Assembly (NCBI GenBank): GCA_026261815.1
Contig: JAMPIT010000354.1
Coordinates: 1,940,564-2,004,563, forward strand
Origin: Monarcha castaneiventris obscurior
Lineage: Eukaryota > Chordata > Aves > Passeriformes > Monarchidae
DNA: 64,000 nucleotides
Direction of reading: 5' to 3'
Both the position numbers and the translations under genes were made by a program. Shown here piece after piece: positions 54,897-64,000 of this stretch (position 1 is its first letter; every line of letters begins with the position of its first letter). The notes beneath the pieces are model-generated. The model was not told the DNA's origin, ran no database searches, and saw only the letters and a program-made list of their open reading frames with translations.

Positions 54897-56073
54897 TCAG
54901 TTCAGGAATCCACATACTCCATGTTCATGGAACAGGAATAGGTCTGAAGCCAATCTGGTCTGTAAGGTCATTTCAGCTGTGGCTTGCAATTGTTCCTTTA
55001 TTTCAGCAAATCCCAAAGGAGTTGTATTCACTAAAGTTTCCATTTGCAGAGTCCAATGGTGTGTGGCTGGTCTGTTCCTAAAGGCAGATCTTTGCAGAGC
55101 AGAGATGGATTCTAAAATCCATCCTGCTGTAGTTCCCGCACTGGGATGTTTCCAAGTTTCATCCCCTTTACCCTTTCCCCACAGTCGGGTTCCCAGTGGT
55201 GACTCCTTGCACGAGGGATGCAACATTAATACCCCCAGTGTCCATGGTGCTCCTGATTCTCCCAAGGGCCAACGTGTACTCCAAATTCCAGCACTTCCTA
55301 CCCACCCTGTGGCTCCTAAAGATTTGACCGTGTCCTGCTGACAGTCTGTGTCTCTCCAACTCTCGGCATTTGTGGGTGAGCCCAGGTGTCATTGAGAAAG
55401 GTAGAATCATTTCTGCAAACACACCCTAGCCTTAGAGCCTGGGCCACAGCCAGGAGCCGCTGTACCTCAGGATTCCCAACAGCTCAAGTGTCCATCCAAG
55501 GCCAATCCCACTTTTCCTTTGTCCAGGCATCCTTTGGCCTTGACCTTATTAAATCAGGATATTTTATACCCACCTGTAAGGGGTCCTCTGGGAGGCCCGG
55601 GCTCCCTTCCCAGCCCAGACACCACTGAACTGGCTGGAAATATTCCCACTGTCCTGTCTGAGGGCGATTCCATCCTTCTGGAATTTGACATTCCCAGGGG
55701 GTATCAGTGCAATCTGTCAGCTGAGAAATACTTCCTGAGGTAATTTCCAGATGCAGCTTGGAAATGTTACAATTCTCAACATCATCATCCTTATGCGTCC
55801 ATGGTAAGGAATATTCTCCTTCTATCCGTGTCCGGCTGGCCTGGGTGCTATTTCCTTTCCTCAAGTGTTCCCAGATTTTTTGTCAAACTGCTGACTGAAG
55901 CTCCCCACGGAACTGGATTTTCTGCAGAGGTTGGTGTTGGCAAACAAGGTGTTATAGGGGTTACATTCTGTAATTTTCCAAAATCTTGCACTAACTTTGA
56001 AAACCACATTTCCCTTACCAAAGGTTAATGACAGAGTTCCTATTATTATTATAAATATGCAATTAGTCACCAT
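54897..56073 (-). pseudogene. env: ERV env remnant, surface and transmembrane parts
   Basis: Three minus-strand frames in order: a hydrophobic signal start (56073, followed by a surface-subunit segment ending near 55861), a tryptophan-rich middle (55864-55484), and a C-terminal stretch (55265-54897). That last stretch shows a helical region (FAEIKEQLQATAEM) and then SDLFLFHEHGVCGFLN, reminiscent of the retroviral transmembrane-subunit heptad region and cysteine motif. Frames change twice and stops occur, so it is dead. It belongs to the LTR at 54084-54538; gag and pol of this ERV are missing where the LTR at 56186 begins. Confidence 0.65.
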
Positions 56074-56185
56074 CTTCAGTGTCTTGGGGTGACTCTATGA
56101 TGTGTATCCCCTATCACGGCTCTATGCCAAAAAATTAATTTTGTGCCTTTTTCTGTGCCTTTAAACTGAGCTTGAGAGAGGAGGA

Positions 56186-56813
56186 TGTTGGGGTCACTAG
56201 GCCAGCTGGTGAGCCAGGGAGCTCTAAAGTGGCTGAGGCCAGCTGGTGGAAAAACTCAGGCATTTGAAATATACCTTCATAACTCTGTGAAGGAAAAGCC
56301 TCTCCCACAAGCCCTCGCGGTTGGAATGTAACCTTACCCTCCAGACCCTGTTGAATGGAAAACTACCTCTCCCAGCATGCTGCCTGTGTGGCTGCTTCCT
56401 GCCCTGGTCCCCTGCCCTTCCCCTTCCCTCTGCTCAGTGGCTCCGTTCCTCAGCCCTGCCTTTGTACCGCCCCCATGCCCTCAGATCAGAACTCTATGTA
56501 AAGGCTGTCTGGCCATGTGCCGTCCTCTTCGCTCGTCCATCTCTGTGGAATAAACCTGCACTGTGGAACTCGGGCAAGCGTTGGGCTCGCCTTGGCTCCT
56601 TGTCTCTGGTAATATTGAGCTACCCAGCTTAGGCGTGGAGGTGCATGCCACCAGCGCCTTCCAGCTGCGCAGGGCAGAAAGAGGGGTGTGCTAGCAGCTT
56701 ATTCTGCACCTAAATTGCTCCTCTCAAGAGACAGTTTGGGGTACACAGCAGCTACCTCCAACCACCCTATATTCCCCTCAACCTTATTATTTTAAGAGGC
56801 TGTCTGAACAGGA
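56186..56813 (+). mobile_element. LTR plus leader, left copy of inverted pair
   Basis: TGTTGGGGTCAC start, CTATGTAAAGG TATA-like element near 56493, AATAAA near 56549, followed by about 60 bp of leader. Gap-free inverted match to 61854-62481 (paired positions add to 118,667), with about 99% identity by eye up to 56765 and lower beyond. It acts as the 5' LTR for the gag at 57103. Confidence 0.85.
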
Positions 56814-57102
56814 CTCTGCTAAAAAGAGTTCCTGCGAACGTCCCTCAGGCCTTTGGCCAAGGAGGAGCCATTTTCAGAGCTGCTGCTCCCAGGCTAGCAA
56901 ATTCAAGTTTTATTAGATTTGCTTTGAAGGATGGCTGGGAACCCTCAAAGGCAGGAGGGCCAGCCAGACACCAGAGGACGAGCACTTTCAGTTTTATTTG
57001 ACCCGTGAAGTATTGGATTGAGTAAGTATTACTTCGTTTGGATCCCCTTTTAAATTCTTTTATTCTTTTCCCTTCTGTGCTGGGAAGAATTTCTGGCGAC
57101 GG
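56814..57102 (+). other. ERVK leader
   Basis: Non-coding stretch between LTR/leader and the gag start. No clear primer binding site was found. Confidence 0.5.
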
Positions 57103-59227
57103 ATGGGTGGAAAACAATCCATTCCTCATAAGGAGGTCTATACCCTAATTAAGATTTATCTTAAGGTGGGAAAATACAAGAGAAAACTGAAAAGTTTTGT
57201 CCGGTGGTTGTTTAAATATTTTCCGGTGTGTCTATGGCTTCTGTTCAGTCTCTGAAGTTCTGGGATAAGGTTGGGACGAAGCTTACGCTTCTCAGAAAAA
57301 CTGGAGACATTTCTGTTGCCCCGTTTTTTCCTTTGTTAGTTGCTATTTATCAATCAGTTAAAAATTCAGAGACTGAAACAGTAATGCCAGGGAATTTGGG
57401 TCTCTTTTGTGATGGTACCCCTTTCTTCCTTCCCTCTCCCATTGTCCCCCCACCCCCAGACCATCGGGGAACCCCAGAAAGACAGAACAACCCCTCGGTG
57501 CAGGGGAGCCACCAGCCCCCTCACCTTTCTGGGTCTCCCCTAGCCTCTCTTCAAGGCGGGCCTGATCACCCTGCCCTGGAGAAACCCCCCAACCCTCCTT
57601 CCGATCCCCCAAACCCCTGCAGAGCTTACCCTAGAGAGAAACCAACATTGCAAAACCCACATGTCTAGCTCAGGCATGTTATCTTCCATGTTAAATTCCC
57701 CCGCACTGCCAGGAAGTCCTGTCCCCTCATTAACCCTGCCCCCTGCATCGGTCGCTGTCCTTCCGTCGGCCCCTCCTCCCCCTGAAGCTGCGGCACCACA
57801 TGTAGCCGCGGTGCCCGTCCCCCCGGCCACCGAGCCTCTCCCTCCGGTCCCGAGCCCCTCCCCGCAGGGGCGGAGACCTCTGCGGCAGCCTCCCCACTCC
57901 GGCCGCGACCCTAACTCCTGCGGCGATGCAGGTCCCCGTACAAGCCCCTCCTCCCCTTGCCCTGACCCCCTCCCCCAGGGCCGCGTGCGTCCCCGTACTG
58001 GCCCCTCCTCCCCCGGCCCCGACCCCCTCTCCCGAGGCCACATGCCTCCCGGCTCTGTCCCCACCCCTCGCGACCGTGCCTGCCCTTGCTCTGGCCGCCC
58101 CTGTCCCGGCTGCGGATCCCGCCCAAATCCACGCCCCCTTCACCGGCAGCCCGGCCTTGGGCCAGTCAATCCCTGCTGCCGCCCCTGCCTCACCCCCCCC
58201 AGCTAGCTGCAAAGCCGCTGAACCCGGAAATGCCAGCGCTGCTGGCCCAGCGGGAAACAGCCCGGCCCCCGCCGAGCCGCGGTCCCGAAGCTGTGCGGCT
58301 CACCGTGCCTCACACCGGGATAACCCTCCCTCCCTCTCCTCAGACAGAGACAGTGACCTCTCTGAAACAGAGGATCACTGGGCAGCAATAGGAAAAAAAA
58401 AGCTGCGGCAGGAGGTGAATGGGAGATTGCTAGCAGAATTGAAGTTAGAGCAGCTCCAGTTCGTTATGATAGAACTGGGGCTAACCCTAGGTGGGATCAA
58501 CTGCCATATGAACAACTGAGAGAGCTGTGCAAGGCAGGAAAAGATTTTGGATGCAATTCCCCTATTTCAAAAACCTAATTCAAGCTACTTTTGCCACAGA
58601 CAGATTGATTCCTCACGATATAAAAAATACAAAGTCATGTCTGCTCTCTCTGTCAGAGTACATGCTATGGGAAAGATCTTGGAAAAAGTTATTACATGAC
58701 CTTCTCCAAAGTTATCAGAGAGACCCAAATAGAGCAAATCTGACATTTGGCCAGCTTTGCGGCCAGGTTGACTTCATGAAACCTCAGAATCAAATCAGAG
58801 TACTTTCTGAGTTGATTCTGGATGATATTAAAAGGTTAGCTGAAAAAGCTTTGCTGCTAATGCCTTGTGGCTCCACCCCATCTCATAATTTCTCCACTAT
58901 AAAGCAGGCATTTGATGAGCCCTTAATGAAGTTCATAGACAGACAATTGAAAAGCAGGTTGAAAATTTAGAAGCCCAAAAAGAGCTTTTATGTGTATTGG
59001 CCATGGCAAATGCCAATGAAAATTGCAAAAAGGTTCTCTGGGCTCTGCCACTCAACCCAGATTCTACGATTGAGCAAATGATAGAAGCCTGCACAAAATC
59101 AACATCTCCTGAGGTTACAATAGCCCAGGCAGTGTCAAAAGGGGTGGTGGAAGCACTGGCAGTTTCACATAAAATGCAAAGAGTAATTAGCCAAGGTGTT
59201 ATAACAGTGGGAGTTTTAGACACATGA
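57103..59227 (+). pseudogene. gag: ERVK Gag, multiply frameshifted
   Basis: Starts MGGKQSIPHKE with a matrix domain (KLKSFVRWLFKYFP) related to the gag at 29.4 kb. It changes frame near 57215, continues to 57668, then a long proline/alanine-rich stretch is spread over two frames (57661-58519). Capsid (58527-58970) has IPHDIKN and the major homology region IKQAFDEPLMKFIDR. It shifts again to 58997-59227 with ANANENCKKVLWALPL. A nucleocapsid CCHC is not clear. At least four frame breaks. Confidence 0.88.
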
Positions 59228-59285
59228 TTAAAGATTGTCCTGAACCTAAAGAGTATAACAGGAATTTCAAGCCGGTCCCCTCAGA

Positions 59286-60093
59286 TTGCCACTCATGCAA
59301 GTACCACCAGACACCATCAAAAAACTTTTCATCGAGCGGGAAATAGTCTCATCCCATGAAGACAGCAAATACCGAGCCATCTCCCCCCACCATGCTTCCA
59401 GCCTGCAAGACAGGTCTCAGAAGTGTAAGCAAACAGAAATTCATCAAGCCTTGGTGAGTGAGATTTCTTTTCTTTTTGAGGACAATGCAGCACACACAAT
59501 AACTGTGGGACAAATTGGATTTTTTGATAACACTACAGACATTCTGATCAGGGGAGACCCTGTGCATGGATCACCTGAACTTTTTATCTGTCCTGAGGTA
59601 CAGACTGTAGACTCAAACAGTGAAATTACTGTTATTGTTTCCTGTAACAACCCTCTGTGGTTCATGAGCAAAGGGACAATCATTGCATAAGCCATCCTAC
59701 TCCCTGAGGAATTCCCACGGTGCCACAGAACACTGTCCATATGGTGGGCAGAGGTTGTGGGCAGGGACAAACCCATGTTGCATTGTAAACTGCGTAACGG
59801 GAAAGTCATTGCTTACTTGTTGGGTATGGTAGACACAGGTGCTGATGTAACTCATTTCTCAGGCTGAGTCGCCCAAAGATTGGAGCATCAAACCAATGAA
59901 CGGGAGAATCACAAGGATAGGAGGTTCAGCTACCTCTACGAGGAAGGCTAATAACATAGTAATAGAAGGACCTGATGGTCATGTGGCCACAGTGTGGCCC
60001 TTTGTAACTGACTCTGGATTTACATTCTGGGGTGGAGACCTCCTCTCCCAGTGGGGAGTTCAACTAGAAATCCTAAAGCCACAGAATTTCTAG
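59286..60093 (+). pseudogene. pro: ERVK protease region
   Basis: Upstream domain 59286-59690, then MVDTGADVT (near 59827) with an intact DTG but a stop soon after. The C-terminal protease segment with FTFWGGDLLSQWGV lies in 59896-60093. Fragmented over three frames. Confidence 0.82.
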
Positions 60094-61850
60094 CAGGGGC
60101 TACTGTAAAAAGTGCTGTCCCTTGTCTTACTTGGAAGACAGATAAGCCTATCTGGACCGAACAGTGGCCCCAGTCAGCAGAAAAATTACACGCTCTTGAA
60201 ATTCTTGTAGAGGAGCAGCTTGCCAAGGGTCATCTTGTTCCAACCAACAGCCCTTGGAACTCCCCTGTCTTTGTAATAAAAAAACCTGGCAAAGACAAGT
60301 ATAGGCTCCTCCAAGATCTCAGAAAAATTAATGATGTTATAGAAGGATATGGGTTCCTTGCAACCAGGATTACCCTCACCCTCTATGCTTCCCCGAGAGT
60401 GGAAGCTTTCTGTGTTAGACATCAAAGACTGCTTTTTCAATATACCTCTGCACCCCCATGATGCTCCCAGGTTTGCTTTCTCTGTTCCGTCTATCAACTG
60501 GCAAGCCCCGTTACGCAGGTACCACTGGCAAGTTCTTCCCCAGAGAATGAAGAACTCACCCACAATTTGTCAATGGTATGTTGCCCGTGTCCTGTCCCCT
60601 GTTTGCAAAGAGTTCTCAAAGTCCATTATCCTCCACAATATGGATGATGTATTAATCTGTGCAGAAAACAATGCTTATTTAGATTTAACTCTAGAAAAAA
60701 CTGTTCAGGCCATCAAAAAGGCAGGGTTTGAAATACAGCAGGAAAAGATCCAGCATACCTGCCCATGGACTTGTCTGCGACTTCGTATCAGTGAGCGAAC
60801 TATCGTGCCCCAGCAGCTTGCCATCAAAGACAACCCAAAGACTCTCAGGGACCTGCACCAGCTTTGTGGTTCTATCAACTGGGTTCATCTTCTGCTGGGA
60901 CTAACGACAGAGGAGCTGGCTCTGCTGTTCAACCTCCTGAAAGGCTGCGAGGACCTAGACTCCCCTCGAGCCATCACAGAGGAGGCCCAAGAATCCATTG
61001 AAAAGTTACAGCTTGCCCTGTCTTCTTGCCAGGCCCATCGAACCAGCCCTGAACTGTCCTTTAGTTTCATCATCTTGGGTAAGTCCCCCAAGTTGCATGG
61101 GCTACGTTTTCCGTGGGACGATGAACAGAAAGACCCTCTTCTTATTTTAGAGTGGGTCTTCTTGCCGCATCAGCCAGGTAAAACAATTACTACACCACAA
61201 GAGCTGATGGCACAGCTGATTATGAAAGCCAAAGCCACCTCCGTACCCTTGCAGGATGTGAATTCACATGCATTTATTTGCCATTGAAAACTGGTGTCTT
61301 GGAGCACTTGCTCCACTTAAATGAGCACCTTTGAGTGCAAACTCACTCAAATGAGTTTTCCCTAGACAGCTACTCAGGCAAAATCTCAGTTCACAACCCA
61401 AAACATAAATTGTTCAATTTGGCATTTCAATTGGCACCAAAGGAACTTCAAAGCCAAACCCCTCTCAAAGCTCTAACAGTCTTTATGGATCGTTCAAGGA
61501 GTTAGCACAAATCTAACAAAAATCTGTGATGACGTGGAAGGACCCCAGAATGCAGAAGTGGGAGTCGGACATCCAGGTAGTGGATAGCTCCCCGCAAATC
61601 ACAGAATTGGCAGCGGTAGTTAGTGCTTTCAAGAGGTTCGAAGAACCTATTAATCTGGTGACAGATTCAGCGTATGTAGCCGGAGTAATTGCCAGAGCAG
61701 AGCACTCTAAGCCAAAATTGTGTAAGCTGCTTTTGAAGCTTGTTTTTCTGCTTTCCCTTCCACATGATGCATGTGAGGTCACACACCGGTCTCCCTGGTC
61801 CTGTTGCCGAAAGGAATCGGAGGGCACACACTCTTGCAATGCCGGTACAA
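60051..61850 (+). pseudogene. pol: ERVK reverse transcriptase and RNase H, truncated
   Basis: Reverse transcriptase starts in one frame (WPQSAEKLHALEILVEEQ) and shifts near 60350 to a frame with VLDIKDCFFNIPLHP. The catalytic motif reads NMDD instead of YMDD. The connection domain runs to 61287. RNase H is scattered (61440-61850; VTDSAYVAGV present, TDGS replaced by MDRS). There is no integrase: the sequence passes straight into the inverted LTR copy at 61854. Confidence 0.9.
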
Positions 61851-61853
61851 GTC

Positions 61854-62481
61854 CCTGTTCAGACAGCCATTTATAAATAATAAGGTTGTGGGGGATATAG
61901 GGCAGTTGGAGGTAGCTGCTGTGTACCCCAAACTGTCTCTTGAGAGGAGCAATTTAGGTGCAGAATAAGCTGCTAGCACACCCCTCTTTCTGCCCTGCGC
62001 AGCTGGAAGGCGCTGGTGGCACGCACCTCCACGCCTAAGCTGGGTAGCTCAATATTACCAGAGACAAGGAGCCAAGGCGAGCCCAACGCTTGCCCGAGTT
62101 CCACAGTGCAGGTTTATTCCACAGAGATGGACGAGCGAAGAGGACGGCACATGGCCAGACAGCCTTTACATAGAGTTCTGATCTGAGGGCATGGGGGCGG
62201 TACAAAGGCAGGGCCGAGGAACGGAGCCACTGAGCAGAGGGAAGGGGAAGGGCAGGGGACCAGGGCAGGAAGCAGCCACACAGGCAGCATGCTGGGAGAG
62301 GTAGTTTTCCATTCAACAGGGTCTGGAGGGTAAGGTTACATTCCAACCGCGAGGGCTTGTGGGAGAGGCTTTTCCTTCACAGAGTTATGAAGGTATATTT
62401 CAAATGCCTGAGTTTTTCCACCAGCTGGCCTCAGCCACTTTAGAGCTCCCTGGCTCACCAGCTGGCCCAGTGACCCCAACA
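61854..62481 (-). mobile_element. LTR plus leader, inverted copy
   Basis: Reverse-complement of 56186-56813 without gaps. It lies where integrase, env and a 3' LTR in plus orientation would be expected. Confidence 0.88.
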
Positions 62482-63165
62482 GGAGTAAAAAAAAAAAAAC
62501 CAAACTTTTCAAAGCAGTTCCCAAGTACACAGAGAGAGACTCCTCTGCGTTCTCTAGGTTCAGCAGCACGGAAGGAGCACCCTGCCTGTTTCTTCCGCCA
62601 GCTTTTCATGGTGTTTTTTTTTCCCTTTTTCTCCGGCGTGAGACAGAGAGCTGAATTTTGTTTTCTTGGGACTTTGGTTTTTACATTCTTCTCTTCTGGA
62701 CCGTTCCAACAGCATCAGAACACATCAGGAGAATTCCCCACTGGGGGGGGCGGGGGCACCCCCATGCCAACTCTGAGAAGGAGGGACCACACCTACAGAC
62801 GGACTCTAAAATCTTCCCAGGTTCCTCTCCACAGCGAGAGATTTTTTTGTTTAGCATTATTATTCTTCTCCTGTGTGATTGTTAAATAAATAGCTTTTAT
62901 CTCTTTCCCTTTCCTTCAAGAAAAATTTCTTTTTTCCCAAACCTGGTGGGGGGAAGGGTGGTTGTAACCTGTTTTTCTCTCAGAGGATATATTGCTAGAT
63001 TTTGGCCAAACTGGCACATTCAGCTACAACTGGTAAATAGTATCACCCTAGAAAAACATACTCTACACCTAAAACAATCAATAGGATTTGTGTCTCTAAG
63101 CAGAAAAATAGTAATACAATTTCCCCCCAAAAAACTAAAAGAAAATAAAAACCTCTAAGGCCTCA
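62482..63165. other. No gene identified, retroviral-looking spacer
   Basis: Begins with a run of twelve A bases after GGAGT. Possibly ERV leader or env-derived, but no motif supports a specific call. Confidence 0.4.
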
Positions 63166-63169
63166 GTCA

Positions 63170-64000
63170 AGTTTTTTTTCCACTGTGTTTAATGTGTGGT
63201 TGCTGGTTTTACCCATATGTAATGAATCTAGGGTTTCATTCCTTCCACCCTGAGTGTAGTGTAGATTACCAGGAGGACTTGGAAAGGTCCTTTCCACTTT
63301 TCCTTCAAGGGCTCAGGGTTTCAAGTCTTCACACACACAAAATCCCCAGGAAGGGATGAACAGGGGCATCCAAAGCAACTGGTCCTGACAGGGTTATAAA
63401 CAGAGTCCCGCAAGAGTTTCTCCTAAAGCAATCAAATATAGATTTAAATCTGTTTCTCCCTTTCAATGGATGTCTCCTGGAACTGACGGTGTTTGGTACA
63501 GCCGTCCCTACAGCAATCCATGTGGATTTACTTTAGTTTTTGTCCCTGGCTGAATTCTGACTCAGAAGAGCCAGAGGAAGGGTCTGTGCCCATTTTAAAA
63601 AGCTTTATTGCATATTTTAATAATTTGTTGTTTTAGAGTCTTATTCATCCTTTCTACTGTCCCACTCAACTGTGGTCGCCCCTGTGACAAGGGCTATGTC
63701 AGTCCCATTTTATACCCAGGGTTTTGCTCAGCGCTCAGCTGTTGCACCACATCTGCTATAAAATGGGGGCGTCTCTCTGAAGACAACTTAAGTGGACCCC
63801 AAATCTCTGTATTATTTCTTTAAGAATAATTTTTACGTCTTCCCTGGATTTTTTGGTGCGACAGGGAAAGGTTGCTAGCCATCCGGAAAATGCATCTGCC
63901 AATACCGGAAGATACCTATCCCCAGTTTGTCTGGGTAATTCAGAGAAATTGATTTGCCAATAACCTCCAGGTGAATTTCCCTGTGTAACAGTTCCAGGAG
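63170..64000 (-). pseudogene. pol: ERV1 integrase remnant, runs off the window
   Basis: Minus-strand translation from the window end gives a gammaretroviral integrase core (YWQINFSELP, where D of the usual DFTEL is N; then VLADAFSGW, a FGVH segment, and after a frameshift the equivalent of the GQVERMN region near 63650). Further down (63370-63200) the C-terminal HPFLPGDF-like and GPFQVLL-like segment follows in broken frames. It aligns with the same protein as the fragment at 14630-14962 but covers more of it. Numerous stops. Confidence 0.72.

Noticed and set aside
56321..56632. A 103-residue protein found identically at 62035-62346
   Set aside because: It lies inside the inverted LTR copies across the promoter and polyadenylation signals; the identity comes from the LTR pair.

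Overview
The window looks like avian, most probably songbird, repeat-rich DNA linked to the major histocompatibility complex (MHC). This is inferred from the combination of an OR14-like olfactory receptor, broken MHC class I and class II beta pieces, C2H2 zinc-finger copies of a type expanded in songbirds, many ERV1, ERVK and ERVL-like retroviral pieces, and large tandem-repeat arrays. Only one complete host coding sequence is supported: the olfactory receptor at 6605-7561 (minus strand). Nearly everything else is endogenous retrovirus (ERV), solo LTR, satellite or pseudogene. A W-linked or unplaced MHC contig would fit; the sequence alone cannot choose.

Layout. 0-6 kb: a solo LTR, G/A-rich minisatellites, a 189-bp satellite and an ERVL-like LTR. 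6.6-7.6 kb: the olfactory receptor. 7.9-11.5 kb: a young LTR element with a 6-bp target duplication that carries only a Gag-like matrix domain followed by unfamiliar sequence and has no pol. 12.3-18.1 kb: a solo LTR, three copies of a 439-bp TGATGCC/GGCATCA LTR, an ERV1 integrase remnant, and two satellites sitting directly against these LTRs. 17.7-30.1 kb: a nest of elements. A tRNA-Arg-primed ERV1 is cut by a second ERV1. The reverse transcriptase of that second ERV1 is split by a 6.75-kb minus-strand ERVK interior with no LTRs. 30.1-35.8 kb: an LTR-like block and an env-less ERVK whose RNase H is split by a solo LTR.

37.2-50.7 kb: a large inverted duplication. Each arm carries an MHC class II beta exon-2 remnant, a transmembrane-exon remnant and a C2H2 zinc-finger pseudogene. 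Further inward are mirrored CCCAGT-type minisatellites, and the centre holds an MHC class I pseudogene. About 1 kb of the arms is gap-free and almost identical, while the zinc-finger parts differ in length, which suggests recent conversion over part of the palindrome. 50.7-56.2 kb: a solo LTR, more GATGTCACA satellite, and the env plus 3' LTR of a minus-strand ERV. 56.2-62.5 kb: a decayed ERVK gag-pro-pol between two inverted LTR copies. 63.2-64 kb: a minus-strand ERV1 integrase remnant running off the window.

There is no operon-like cooperation between genes. The organising theme is nested retroelement insertion, satellite expansion at LTR edges, and palindromic rearrangement of MHC and zinc-finger sequence.
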